DNA of 64,000 nt from Bradyrhizobium ottawaense (GTDB lineage: Bacteria > Pseudomonadota > Alphaproteobacteria > Rhizobiales > Xanthobacteraceae): NCBI RefSeq assembly GCF_900099825.1, contig NZ_LT629693.1:5715001-5779000 (forward strand), written 5' to 3'. The notes beneath the pieces are model-generated. The model saw only the letters and a program-made list of their open reading frames with translations, did no database searches and was not told the DNA's origin. A program made the translations under genes and the position numbers. Positions 27,849 through 37,582 of the stretch are shown piece by piece. Position 1 is the stretch's first letter, and each line of letters starts with the position of its first letter.

Positions 27849-29611
27849 TGGCCCGCCGTCTTCCCCGCAAGGATGTCGTCATCGTCGGTCTCGGCTGGAC
27901 CGGATCGATCCTCGCTCTAGAGCTCGCCCGCACCGGCCTGGATGTCGTCGCGATCGAGCGCGGCCCGTGGCGCGACACCGCGTCCGATTTCAACATCGGC
28001 ACCGCACCCGATGAGCTGCGCTATGGCGTCCGCCATGACGTCTTCCTGCGCCCGAAGCAGGAAACGCTGACGATGCGAAACAATCCTTCGCAGACGGCGC
28101 TGCCGATCCGCAAATGGGGCAGCTTTCTGCCCGGCAACGGCGTCGGCGGCGCCGGCGTGCACTGGAACGGCCAGACCTGGCGTTTCCTCCCCGACGATTT
28201 CCGCATCCGCGCCCACATGATCGAGCGCTACGGCGAGGGCATCATGCCCGAGGGCAATCACATCCAGGATTGGCCCGTCAGCTACGAAGATCTCGAGCCT
28301 TATTACGACAAGTTCGAATATGTCGCCGGCATCTCCGGCAAGGCCGGCAACATCAAGGGCGCGAAGCAATCCGGTGGCAATTTCTTCGAAGGCGCGCGCG
28401 AGCGTGACTATCCGACGCCGCCGATGACGCAAGGCTACGCCCAGACGCTGTTCACCAAGGCGGCCGGCGACCTCGGCCTGCACCCGTTCCCGCGTCCGTC
28501 CGCCAACATTTCGCTGGCCTATACCAACCCGTATGGCTGCAGCATGGCGCCGTGTACTTATTGCGGTTTCTGCGAACGCTTCGGCTGCGCCAACTATTCG
28601 AAGGCCAGCCCGCAGACCTGTGTGCTGCCCGCGCTGGTGCGCGAGCCGACCTTTGAGGCGCGCACTGACAGCGAGGTGACAAGAGTCAATCTTGCGAAGG
28701 ATGGCAAGACCGCGACCGGCGTCACCTATGTCGATCTCAACGGCGAGGAATGGGAGCAGCCGGCGGACCTCGTGCTGGTCTGCGCCTACAGTCTCTTCAA
28801 CGTCCGCCTGCTGCTGCTGTCGGGCATCGGCAAGCCCTACGATCCCGCCACCGGCGAGGGCACGGTCGGGCGCAACTATGCCTACCAGACCGGCTCCGGC
28901 TCCACGGCATTCTTCGAGGATGCCAAGTTCAACCCGTTCGCGGCGGCAGGTTCACTGGGGGTGGCGCTCGACGACTATAACAGCGACAATTTCGACCACG
29001 GGCCGCACGGTTTTGTCGGCGGCGCCTCGATCACCTGCGCCTACACCAACGGACGGCCGATCCAGTACCATCCGGTGCCGCGCGGCACGCCGACCTGGGG
29101 CAGCCAGTGGAAGAAGGCGGTCAAGGAAACCTACCAGCGCGTCACCAATGTCGGCGCGCAGGGCAGCGTGATGAGCTATCGCAACAACTATCTCGATCTC
29201 GATCCGACCTACAAGGATCCGCTGGGACGTCCGCTGATGCGGATGACGTTCGACTATCAGGACAACGAGAAGAAGATGGCGAACTGGATGGCGGATCGCT
29301 GCGACGAGATCGCGAAAGCGATGGGCGCCAAGACCACGCAGGTCAACCGTCTCAATGTCCCCTGGAACGTGGTGCCGTATCAAACCACGCACAACACCGG
29401 CGGCGCGATCATGGGCGCCGATCCCAAGACCAGCGTGCTCAACCGCTATTTGCAGTCGTGGGATGTCTCGAACGTGTTCGTGATGGGCGCGTCAGCGTTC
29501 CCGCAAAATGCAGGCTACAACCCGACCGGCACGGTGGGCGCGCTGACCTACTGGTCGCTCGACGCCATCAAGAAGTACCTGAAGTCGCCCGGACCGCTGG
29601 TGCAGACATGA
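27848..29611 (+). CDS. GMC family oxidoreductase, large flavoprotein subunit
   Basis: This 587-residue FAD dehydrogenase has the dinucleotide motif VVIVGLGWTGSILALELARTG-like at residues 9-30 and the C-terminal GMC segment NVFVMGASAFPQNAGYNPTG. It also has a conserved cysteine group in PYGCSMAPCTYCGFCERFGC, which suggests an Fe-S or 3Fe-4S cluster, as in related sugar dehydrogenases. The start at 27848 overlaps the previous stop. Gluconate, sorbitol, fructose or alcohol are possible substrates; sequence alone does not decide. Confidence 0.92.
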   Translation: MARRLPRKDVVIVGLGWTGSILALELARTGLDVVAIERGPWRDTASDFNIGTAPDELRYGVRHDVFLRPKQETLTMRNNPSQTALPIRKWGSFLPGNGVGGAGVHWNGQTWRFLPDDFRIRAHMIERYGEGIMPEGNHIQDWPVSYEDLEPYYDKFEYVAGISGKAGNIKGAKQSGGNFFEGARERDYPTPPMTQGYAQTLFTKAAGDLGLHPFPRPSANISLAYTNPYGCSMAPCTYCGFCERFGCANYSKASPQTCVLPALVREPTFEARTDSEVTRVNLAKDGKTATGVTYVDLNGEEWEQPADLVLVCAYSLFNVRLLLLSGIGKPYDPATGEGTVGRNYAYQTGSGSTAFFEDAKFNPFAAAGSLGVALDDYNSDNFDHGPHGFVGGASITCAYTNGRPIQYHPVPRGTPTWGSQWKKAVKETYQRVTNVGAQGSVMSYRNNYLDLDPTYKDPLGRPLMRMTFDYQDNEKKMANWMADRCDEIAKAMGAKTTQVNRLNVPWNVVPYQTTHNTGGAIMGADPKTSVLNRYLQSWDVSNVFVMGASAFPQNAGYNPTGTVGALTYWSLDAIKKYLKSPGPLVQT

Positions 29612-30840
29612 GGCCAGCGATGAGAAGTGTTATCGCGTTTGTCGCTTTGATCGCGGCCGGTCCGGCGCTGGCGGAACAGGATAATTACATCGACTTCGCG
29701 CGTGGCAAGGCGTTGGCCACGGCCGGCGATTGCATCGCCTGTCACACCGCGCCCGGCGGCCGGCCGTTTGCCGGCGGCCTGGCGCTGCAGACGCCGTTCG
29801 GCGCGATCATGACGCCGAACCTGACGCCTGACGAGGCGACCGGTATAGGCCGCTGGTCAAAGGACAATTTTGCGCGCGCGATGCACGAGGGGCGGCGGCC
29901 GGACGGGACCTATCTCTATCCGGCGTTTCCATACCCGTATTACACCAAGGTGACGCGGCAGGACACCGACGCGATCTACGATTATTTGCGGACGCTGACG
30001 CCGGTGTCGAACGTCGTCAATCGCAGGACGTTGCCGTTTCCGTTCAGCATCCGAACCTCGATGTTGGGATGGAACGCGCTGTTCTTCACGCCTGGCTATT
30101 TCGCTGCGGACCCTGGTCGCTCCGAGGAATTCAACCGCGGTGCCTATCTGGTTGAAGGTCTCGGCCACTGCGGCGCGTGCCACACGCCGCTCAACGTCTT
30201 CGGCGCCAACAAGGCCGATCAGTACCTGAAGGGCAACCCGATCGATAACTGGATCGCGCCCAACATCACCAACGATTCCCAGGCCGGTCTCGGCAACTGG
30301 TCCGTCGATGACATCGTGCAGTACCTGAAGAACGGCCAGACCCGCTCCAGCCTTGCCAGTGGACCGATGAAGGACGTGATCGAGAACTCGACGTCGAAGA
30401 TGCCGGACGCCGATCTCAAGGCGATCGCAGTTTACCTGAAGGAACGCGGCGCTTCGGGCCCGCCGGCGCCCGTGCCGCTGTCGACCAGCGATCCGCAGAT
30501 GGTGGTCGGGCAGGCGATCTTCACCGATACCTGTGCGGCCTGCCACGCGACCAACGGGACCGGCGTCGAACGGCTGTTTCCGCGTCTGGCCGGCAACGCC
30601 ATCGTCAAACAAGATGATCCTTCGTCGCTGGTGCACATCATCCTGACCGGGGCGCGGGCGACTGGCACCGAAGCGCGGCCGACATCGCCCGCGATGCCGT
30701 CGCTCGGCTATCGGCTCAATGACAACCAGATCGCGGCCGTCGTCACTTACATTCGCAATAGCTGGGGCAACGCCGCGCCGCGGGTCGATGCAGATGTGGT
30801 CAGGACGCTGCGCGGGCGGCTGTCGTCGGCGGGGAACTGA
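29608..30840 (+). CDS. Triheme cytochrome c subunit of membrane dehydrogenase
   Basis: This 410-residue secreted protein has three heme sites: CIACH, CGACH and CAACH. The signal peptide is MRPAMRSVIAFVALIAAGPA. The start overlaps the flavoprotein stop as ATGA. It is the electron-transfer subunit that passes electrons to ubiquinone in gluconate/sorbitol/alcohol dehydrogenase complexes. The C-terminal domain has a heme-ligating Met likely in TSPAMPSLGYRL. Confidence 0.93.
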   Translation: MRPAMRSVIAFVALIAAGPALAEQDNYIDFARGKALATAGDCIACHTAPGGRPFAGGLALQTPFGAIMTPNLTPDEATGIGRWSKDNFARAMHEGRRPDGTYLYPAFPYPYYTKVTRQDTDAIYDYLRTLTPVSNVVNRRTLPFPFSIRTSMLGWNALFFTPGYFAADPGRSEEFNRGAYLVEGLGHCGACHTPLNVFGANKADQYLKGNPIDNWIAPNITNDSQAGLGNWSVDDIVQYLKNGQTRSSLASGPMKDVIENSTSKMPDADLKAIAVYLKERGASGPPAPVPLSTSDPQMVVGQAIFTDTCAACHATNGTGVERLFPRLAGNAIVKQDDPSSLVHIILTGARATGTEARPTSPAMPSLGYRLNDNQIAAVVTYIRNSWGNAAPRVDADVVRTLRGRLSSAGN

Positions 30841-30858
30841 TACGCAAGGTGCTTTCGG

Positions 30859-31797
30859 CTAAAGGTACCAGGCGAGCACGGCCTTGAGCAGGGCGTTGTC
30901 AATGACCGGCAGCACCACGACCTGGTTCATGCCCGCCGCGCGCGCGAGCTGCGATGCGATGCATTCGTCGAGCTTCAGATGCTCGTTGATCGCGGGCATG
31001 CCGGTTGCCCAGGCGCCGCCGATGCTGCCTTCGCCCTTGCGAATGGTCTTTGACGCATAGAGCGTCGCCAGGTCGGTATTCTCAGAGCAATCGCCGGACT
31101 GAAACGTCAGCACCGATCGCGATGTATCCGGCACCCAGATTTCAAACCGCCTGGCGATCGGTGTCGCCTGCGCCGACAGCAACGTCATCACCCAGGTCTG
31201 GTCGCCGGTCGTGTAGGGAATGCCGACGCCGCAGTTGATGCCGATTTCGGAGGCTTCCTCCCAGCGCAGGAATCCCTTGGCATTGTGCAGGTCCTTGATG
31301 ATCAAGGGCATCCCGGCCTTCCAGGTGCGGCCGGGCAGGCCGAAGCCGCGCGGAAATTTGGTGTGGCGGGAATTGAACTCGAACATGTCGGCGGTGCCGT
31401 AATAGCCGTCGACCAGCCCCATCTCGTGCGATTTGTCCGGGTCGTTGTGCCATAGCTCGATGGCGCCGACGTGCTTCTCGTCGGCGCCGCAGAACAGCAC
31501 CATGACGGCCATCAGAAATTCGCCGGCAAACACCGGCAGCGCCACGCCGCAGGTTAATCCTGCCTCGACCGCCTCGTCGGATCGCTTGAAATAGGTGTTG
31601 GCGAATTTCGTCAGGATGACCGGATGGCCGCTGGCCCATGCCTTGCCGGGCAACCCCTCGTCATAGGCGAACAGCGCGTTTTCGCTGAGCGCCTTGAATT
31701 CCGAATACGCCTCGCCACACAGGCCGCCGCCGAATTCCAGCCGCGTACGGGTTCGGTCGGGTACCCACAGCTCAACCACGCGAATGAATGTCTTCAT
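30859..31797 (-). CDS. Protein of three tandem GAF-like repeats
   Basis: This 312-residue cytoplasmic protein is built almost wholly from three repeats of about 105 residues (about 7-103, 112-208 and 218-312). Each has an (E/R)-(F/L)-(E/L)-(I/L)-W start (VVELWVPD, AIELWHND, RFEIWVPD). Each then has a G-(L/S)-X-G-X-X-W motif at residues 48, 153 and 257, and a closing beta strand. No catalytic or DNA-binding domain is attached. GAF domains bind small ligands, so a sensor or ligand carrier is plausible. It is transcribed towards the dehydrogenase operon. Confidence 0.75.
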   Translation of the reverse strand: MKTFIRVVELWVPDRTRTRLEFGGGLCGEAYSEFKALSENALFAYDEGLPGKAWASGHPVILTKFANTYFKRSDEAVEAGLTCGVALPVFAGEFLMAVMVLFCGADEKHVGAIELWHNDPDKSHEMGLVDGYYGTADMFEFNSRHTKFPRGFGLPGRTWKAGMPLIIKDLHNAKGFLRWEEASEIGINCGVGIPYTTGDQTWVMTLLSAQATPIARRFEIWVPDTSRSVLTFQSGDCSENTDLATLYASKTIRKGEGSIGGAWATGMPAINEHLKLDECIASQLARAAGMNQVVVLPVIDNALLKAVLAWYL

Positions 31798-31930
31798 CGG
31801 GACGAACCTGATCGCTACGCCGGCACTTTAGCATCGGCGATTTGACGATGGTACGTGCGATCAAATTACAGGCAGGCTTCGCCCAAACTTCGTGCGGAGC
31901 CCAGTCAAGTCATGCGTGTCGCCCCGAACC

Positions 31931-32725
31931 TCAGTTGCGATACGATGGATCGGTGCGGTCGAGCTTGCGCAGCAGCGCCGGCCAGGCGAGATCGCCGTTG
32001 CGGGCGGGCCGGTTCGGATGCGGCCGCATTTTGTCATAGGTCTCCTGCAGCACTTCCTTCGGCGGATAGGTCAGCTTGGTGTTGCAGGACAACGCCATGA
32101 TCTGCACCTGGCAGGCGCGCTCGAGACGGAACAACACGTTGAAGGCCGCCGGCACGGTACGGCCGACGACGAGCAGTCCGTGATTGCGCAGGATCATCGC
32201 CTCGTGATCGCCGAGGTCCCTGACCAGCCGCGCGCGCTCGTCGACATCGTCGGCGATGCCTTCGAAGTCGTGATAGGCGATGTGGAGAAACCGCATCGAG
32301 GTCTGCGCCAGCGGCAGCAGCCCGCATTCCATCGCCGAGACCGCCATGCCGGCCGGCGTGTGGGTATGCGCCACGCAATCCATGTCGTGCTTGGCCATGT
32401 GGATGGCGCTGTGAATCACGAAGCCGGCGACGTTGACGTCGTAGTCGGATTCATTGAACAGCGTGTTGCCTTCGACATCGACCTTGATCAGGCAGGAGGC
32501 GTCGATTTCCTCGTAGAGCATGCCGTAGGGATTGATCAGAAACTGATCGGTCGTCCCCGGCACTCGGCAGGAGATGTGGTTGGCGACCATCTCGGTCATG
32601 CCGTACATCGCGGTGAGGCGGTAGCAGGCCGCCAGATCGACCCGCGCCTGCCACTCCTCGGCGCTGACCTGTTCGCGAACCGATTTGACGACCTTGATGG
32701 CAGGCGAACTGGCGGGAGGATTCAT
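31931..32725 (-). CDS. Class II aldolase/adducin family protein
   Basis: This 264-residue protein shows the metal-binding pattern of the fold in VAHTHTPAGMAVSAMECG and in LRNHGLLVVGRT. A start region with ANHISCRVPGTTDQFLINPY is typical of the family. Known members are L-fuculose phosphate aldolase, ribulose-phosphate epimerase and decarboxylase-like enzymes, so the substrate is uncertain. It is divergent from the MlrC-type peptidase gene with a 199-bp shared upstream region. Confidence 0.9.
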   Translation of the reverse strand: MNPPASSPAIKVVKSVREQVSAEEWQARVDLAACYRLTAMYGMTEMVANHISCRVPGTTDQFLINPYGMLYEEIDASCLIKVDVEGNTLFNESDYDVNVAGFVIHSAIHMAKHDMDCVAHTHTPAGMAVSAMECGLLPLAQTSMRFLHIAYHDFEGIADDVDERARLVRDLGDHEAMILRNHGLLVVGRTVPAAFNVLFRLERACQVQIMALSCNTKLTYPPKEVLQETYDKMRPHPNRPARNGDLAWPALLRKLDRTDPSYRN

Positions 32726-32924
32726 GGCGCTTCTCCGGTGACAAATCGGGCCGGCGAAGGCCCGCTCATTTGCGGCCAGAATACAGGCAAAATTCGCTGC
32801 GCCGCAAGGCGAGCCAAGCAGGCGTTATTGCAGGTCTGGCGGGTGAAATCCGAATGCGCCGGTTGGCGCAAATCCGCTTCGGTGCCAGTATGAGGCAAAG
32901 CGCGAAGACCGGGGCCGAACCGCA

Positions 32925-34412
32925 ATGCACCATCCTGCGATCCGTATCGCCGTCCTGCATTTTTCCCACGAAACCGTCACTTTCCTGAACAACGACACCA
33001 CGCTGGATGACTTCATCTATCCGGGGTCGCCAGCCAAAGGCGAGGCGCTGTTGGGGGCGTATCCGAAATCCTATATGGGTGGCTTCGTGAAGATGGCGCG
33101 GGAGTTCGATGGTGTCGAACTGACCGGCATTGAATCGCCGCTGTGGCCCAAAACCGGGATCGGGTCGGGCTGGGTCACCGAACAGGCGTTCGAGACCTTT
33201 GTCGGCCGGATGATCGCGGGGATCAGGGCCGAGGCGGCGTTCGACGGCGTCTATCTCTGCGTCCACGGCGCGATGGCGGTGCGGGGCGTGCCGCGGCCGG
33301 AAGCCGAGCTGGCGCGGCGGGTGCGTGAAGCGGTCGGGCCGAAGGTGTTCATCGCTGCGACCTTCGATCTGCACGGCAACGAGGACGAAGCGTTCCTGCA
33401 GCACGCCGACATGGCGTTCGCCGTAAAGTACTTCCCGCATTACGACGAGTATCTGCAGGGCGAACGCGCGGCGCGAATTTTGGTGCGGGCGATCCGCGGC
33501 GACTACAAGCCCACGCATGTTACGTTGCGCGTTCCCGTGATCTCGCCGACGGTGTTGCAATGGACCGGCGCTTCGCCGTGGATGGACCTGGTGCAGCGCG
33601 CGCTGACCTGGGAGGCGCGCGAGCCGGACACCTATGTGAACATCTTCTTCGGCTTTCCGTTTGCCGACGTGCCCGATGTCGGCATGACGGTGCAGGTATT
33701 GACCAACGGCAATCCCGAACTGGCCGAGCGCGTCGGCCGCGATATCTCCAGCGCCATCTGGCGGGTGCGCGAGGCGCTGCTGAAATCCACGAAAATCCAC
33801 AGCATTGCGGCAGGTGTCGCGCTGGCAAAGCAGGCGGTCGCTAGCGGCGCCACGCCGGTGGTGCTGGCCGATCACTCCGACCGCTCCGGCTCGGCGACCT
33901 GGCTGCTCCGCGAGATCATCGCGCAAGACGTCGCCAACACCTTGATCGCCACCATTGCCGACGCAGGGGTCACGGCGAAACTCAAAGCCGGAGGCGCGAA
34001 GGAGGGCGACAGCTTTGATATGGAGGTCGGCGGGCTGGCGGATGAATCCGCAGGCCAACCGGTGCGCATCCGAGGCACTATCCTGAAAGCCGTCGAAGGC
34101 TACGGCCAGTTCTGGGTCTGCATTGGGTTCGGCCGCAACAACGTGCTGATCCTCTCGACCTATCTGGTGCAGGTCATGGAGCCGTTTTCGCTGAAAGCGC
34201 TGGGGCTGGACATCGCTTCATTCGAGGTCATGGCGATCAAATCGCGCGTTCATTTCAGACGCGGCTTTGACGACAACGGATTTGCCAAGACGATCCTGCT
34301 GGTCGAACCGGAACAGCCGTTTCTCGGCACCACGCGCCTTGAAGGCCTGCCGTATGAAAACGTCGATCTCACGCAGTTTTATCCTTACGGAAGTCCGGCG
34401 TTTCCAGTCTGA
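32925..34412 (+). CDS. M81 family metallopeptidase (MlrC-like)
   Basis: This 495-residue protein of the MlrC family includes the DLHGNEDE metal-binding region and PHYDEYLQGERAARILVRAI. A C-terminal domain is rich in beta strands (VLADHSDRSGSATWLL). The family is named for microcystin degradation, but most bacterial members have unknown peptide or amide substrates. The ATG at 32925 begins MHHPAIRIAVLHFSHETVTF. It is divergent from the aldolase gene. Confidence 0.88.
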   Translation: MHHPAIRIAVLHFSHETVTFLNNDTTLDDFIYPGSPAKGEALLGAYPKSYMGGFVKMAREFDGVELTGIESPLWPKTGIGSGWVTEQAFETFVGRMIAGIRAEAAFDGVYLCVHGAMAVRGVPRPEAELARRVREAVGPKVFIAATFDLHGNEDEAFLQHADMAFAVKYFPHYDEYLQGERAARILVRAIRGDYKPTHVTLRVPVISPTVLQWTGASPWMDLVQRALTWEAREPDTYVNIFFGFPFADVPDVGMTVQVLTNGNPELAERVGRDISSAIWRVREALLKSTKIHSIAAGVALAKQAVASGATPVVLADHSDRSGSATWLLREIIAQDVANTLIATIADAGVTAKLKAGGAKEGDSFDMEVGGLADESAGQPVRIRGTILKAVEGYGQFWVCIGFGRNNVLILSTYLVQVMEPFSLKALGLDIASFEVMAIKSRVHFRRGFDDNGFAKTILLVEPEQPFLGTTRLEGLPYENVDLTQFYPYGSPAFPV

Positions 34413-34418
34413 GCGTTT

Positions 34419-35282
34419 TTAGCCTGCGTGTCTGACCAGTTCCGCCGCCACCATTTCGAACGGCGTCTCACCAAGCACGTGTTCCGTGCCGTCTCGCTCG
34501 AACGCGATCCAGCCCTCGTTGAATCCGTCGAGCATTTGAATCCGCGGCGTCGGGTTCTTCATGCCTTGGGCGGCGAACAGGTCGTGCCAGGTTTCACGCG
34601 CGACGACCTCGGTGTGGACTTCGCGACCGAGAATTGTGGTGAAGGCCGCCGCCATCTCGATCGGCGTCACCCGGTGACGGCTTTCAAGTTCTACGATACG
34701 GCGGCCGGTCCAGCTCTCCTGCAACAGTTTTGCGGCCAGCCTTCCGATGTCGGTGGTGGCGATCATCGGAACGGCTTTCTCGATCGGCTGCAGAAAGCTC
34801 GGCATCGTGCCCTCGCGGGCCGACGCGACATCCCACCGCGAATTCTCCATGAACCAGGCCGCGCGCAGGAACGCGATCGGGAAAGACAGCGTCGACAGGC
34901 CCTGTTCGACAAGACCCAACTGGTTCAGCAGATTTGGTTGGGTGGCCTGCGCGCCGATCGTCGACAGGCAGACGATCTTTGGCGGCCGTGCCGTTTCAAG
35001 CGCGGTTCGTAAAGTGGCGATGACCGCACGCACTTCGGGAAAACCCGGCGATGGATCGAACATCGGCGGGATCAGGATGAAGACGCCATCGACACCGCTA
35101 AAGGCGCGCACCAGCGCTTCGCTATCGGCAAAATCCGCTTGTGCAATTTCGCAGCCTTTATCCGCCCAGTCCCTGGCGCGTTCGGGATTGCGGACCACGG
35201 CACGGACCCGTTGACCCATTTCGAGCAGGCTGTTGGCTGTGGCGCTTCCGACCTGTCCGGTTATTCCTGTGACGGCATACAT
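34419..35282 (-). CDS. NmrA/NAD(P)-binding atypical SDR protein
   Basis: This 287-residue Rossmann protein has the nucleotide-binding start MYAVTGITGQVGSATANSLL. The start at 35282 has GGAG 6 bp upstream, so the longer frame to 35396 is not used. Segments such as FLRAAWFMENSRWDV are typical of NmrA/quinone reductase 2-type proteins. The gene is divergent from a LysR regulator 108 bp away that may control it. Confidence 0.88.
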   Translation of the reverse strand: MYAVTGITGQVGSATANSLLEMGQRVRAVVRNPERARDWADKGCEIAQADFADSEALVRAFSGVDGVFILIPPMFDPSPGFPEVRAVIATLRTALETARPPKIVCLSTIGAQATQPNLLNQLGLVEQGLSTLSFPIAFLRAAWFMENSRWDVASAREGTMPSFLQPIEKAVPMIATTDIGRLAAKLLQESWTGRRIVELESRHRVTPIEMAAAFTTILGREVHTEVVARETWHDLFAAQGMKNPTPRIQMLDGFNEGWIAFERDGTEHVLGETPFEMVAAELVRHAG

Positions 35283-35389
35283 CGCGCTCTCCATCGGCAT
35301 CGGGATGAGGGCGATATAGCGGCTTGCTATATTTGACTGAAGCGCGCTTCTGTCACATGATTGATGACCAATAATCACGAGTAGATCCG

Positions 35390-36289
35390 ATGGCATTCGA
35401 CGGGCGACTGCTGGCTGGCGTCAGCGTGCTGGCCGCGGCGGTCGAGGGCGGCAGCTTCGTCCGCGCAGCGGACGCGTTGGGACTGTCGGCTTCCGGCGTC
35501 AGCCGCGCGATCGCCCGGCTGGAGGCGCGGCTGGGCGTTCGCCTGTTCGACCGCACCACGCGATCCCTCAAACTGACGGATGCCGGCGCGCGGTTCTATC
35601 GCGAGGTCGGGCCGTTGCTCGAAGGCATTGACGATGCGGCGGGCACAGCTTCCGGATCAGCGGCCGTGGTGCGTGGCCGGCTCAGGATCAATGTCGATCC
35701 GTTCTTTGCGCGGCTGATGCTGGCGCCGCGGCTGGCGGAACTATCCCGGCGTTACCCGGAACTCGAGCTCGAACTACTGACACGTGACGGGATCGGCGAT
35801 CTCGTCGCCGAAGTTATCGACCTCGCGCTTCGGTTCGGGACGCCGCCCGGCGTGTCCCCGGTGGCTCGGCTATTGTTGAAGACCCGAATCCTGACGGTCG
35901 CTTCGCCCGCCTATCTCAAGCGCCATGGCACGCCGAAAGCGCCGGCCGACCTCGCCAGCCACGCCTGCATCCAGTTCCGCGATCCCCTGACCGGGCGGCC
36001 GTTTCCCTGGGAATTTCACCGCAAGCGGAAAATCATAAACGTCGACATCAGCGGCCCCTTCGTCATGACCGATGTCGGCACCATGCTGGAGGCCTGTGTC
36101 TCCGGCGCGGGCATCGCGCAGGTGATGGAATTCGGCGCGATGGATTATCTTTACCGGGGCCGGCTGGTGGAACTGTTTCCGGACTGGCCGGATGAGACCT
36201 TTCCGCTCTATGTATTTCACCCGTCGCGCCATCACGTGCCGGCCAAGGTGCGGGCCTTCATCGATTTCTGCAGCGAGATGATCAAGTGA
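35390..36289 (+). CDS. LysR family transcriptional regulator
   Basis: This 299-residue regulator has an N-terminal winged helix (SFVRAADALGLSASGVSRAI) and a C-terminal effector-binding domain. Its placement, divergent from the NmrA gene, is the classical LysR arrangement. The stop overlaps the next GTG start as GTGA, so the GST gene is translationally coupled. Confidence 0.93.
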   Translation: MAFDGRLLAGVSVLAAAVEGGSFVRAADALGLSASGVSRAIARLEARLGVRLFDRTTRSLKLTDAGARFYREVGPLLEGIDDAAGTASGSAAVVRGRLRINVDPFFARLMLAPRLAELSRRYPELELELLTRDGIGDLVAEVIDLALRFGTPPGVSPVARLLLKTRILTVASPAYLKRHGTPKAPADLASHACIQFRDPLTGRPFPWEFHRKRKIINVDISGPFVMTDVGTMLEACVSGAGIAQVMEFGAMDYLYRGRLVELFPDWPDETFPLYVFHPSRHHVPAKVRAFIDFCSEMIK

Positions 36290-37305
36290 ATGCCATGACC
36301 GAAGGACGCTACCGCCTGATCGGTTCGACCGCGTCGCCCTATGCGCTAAAACTGCGCGCGCTGTTGCGCTACCGCAGAATTCCGTTCGACTGGGTCATCA
36401 TGACCAAGGCGCTGCGCAAGGCGACCGAACATCTGCGCCCGAATCTTATTCCGGTACTGCAATATCCCGACGGCACGTTTCGCGGCGAGACCACGATGCT
36501 GGCCTACGATCTGGAGCGCCGGCACCGCGACCGCTCCGTTATTCCGGAGGACAAGGCGGTGGCGTTCGTGTGCGATCTCTTGGAAGACCTCGCCGACGAA
36601 TGGGCGGTCAAGCCGCTGTTTCTGTATCGCTGGTGGGATCCGGAGGACCAGGCTTATGTCTCGCGCTGGGCCGGCGAGGAATGGTCGGTGTCGGAAGCTG
36701 CGACCGGCAGCGCCGAGGAGATCGAGCAGTTTCGCCAACGGCAGATTTCACGCATGGTCATTCTCGGCGCCACGGCGGAAAACAAGCCGCTGCTTGAGGA
36801 GAGCTATCTGCGCTCGCTTGCGGCTTTCGAGCCGCATATCGGAATGACCCACTACCTGTTCGGCAGCCGGCCGTCGCTCGCCGACTTCGCCTGGTTCGGC
36901 CAGCTCAGCGAGATGGCGACCGACCCGACACCGATGCGGATCATGCGCGCGAACGCGCCCTTCACCGATCACTGGGTGCGGCGGCTGGATGATGCCTCCG
37001 GCGTCGATGGCGATTGGTATCCGCGTGAGCAGGCGCTGGGCGGTATGGCCGAGGCGCTTTTGAAAATTGCCGGCGAACTCTATGTGCCGTTCCTAGTCGC
37101 CAATGCGAAGGCCTTTGCCGACGGCCTCGACCGGCTGGAGATCAAGGTTTGGGGGCTGCCTTACGCGCTGGCGCCGTTCAAATATCAGGTGAAATGCCTG
37201 CAGCAGCTTCGCGACAGGTTTGCAGGTCTTGATATGGAGAGCAGGGCGGCGCTGCGGCCGGTGCTGGAGCGGACCGGATGCTGGGAGCATTTGAGCGCAC
37301 ACTGA
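36286..37305 (+). CDS. Glutathione S-transferase family protein
   Basis: This 339-residue protein has an N-terminal thioredoxin-like domain (YALKLRALLRYRRIPFDWVI, then NLIPVLQYPDGTFRGETTML) and a C-terminal helical GST domain (SLADFAWFGQLSEM). It starts with GTG overlapping the LysR stop; ATG at 36295 is an alternative. The chain is longer than usual bacterial GSTs because of a C-terminal extension. The substrate is unknown. Confidence 0.88.
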   Translation: MNAMTEGRYRLIGSTASPYALKLRALLRYRRIPFDWVIMTKALRKATEHLRPNLIPVLQYPDGTFRGETTMLAYDLERRHRDRSVIPEDKAVAFVCDLLEDLADEWAVKPLFLYRWWDPEDQAYVSRWAGEEWSVSEAATGSAEEIEQFRQRQISRMVILGATAENKPLLEESYLRSLAAFEPHIGMTHYLFGSRPSLADFAWFGQLSEMATDPTPMRIMRANAPFTDHWVRRLDDASGVDGDWYPREQALGGMAEALLKIAGELYVPFLVANAKAFADGLDRLEIKVWGLPYALAPFKYQVKCLQQLRDRFAGLDMESRAALRPVLERTGCWEHLSAH

Positions 37306-37582
37306 CAGAGGCCCGTGGAATGTGACGGATCCGGGCAGCGTTGTGGTGTCATGATTCAACAGATGCCCTTTATCTCCGAATGTCGAGGGAAATCTCGGAT
37401 TTCGCTCGGAGGTTGCTTTCGGGTTGCTTTCGGGGGCTGCAGTTCCCATATGATGAAGTAGTGCGCCGGGCGCTTCAAGACGGAACCGCCCCGAGCGCTG
37501 CGCATTAGCCACATAATATCCAGCAGACGACATCGAACAACGGCACGTCGCCCCGACGCGCCGTCACGGGTCAGGACATTCC

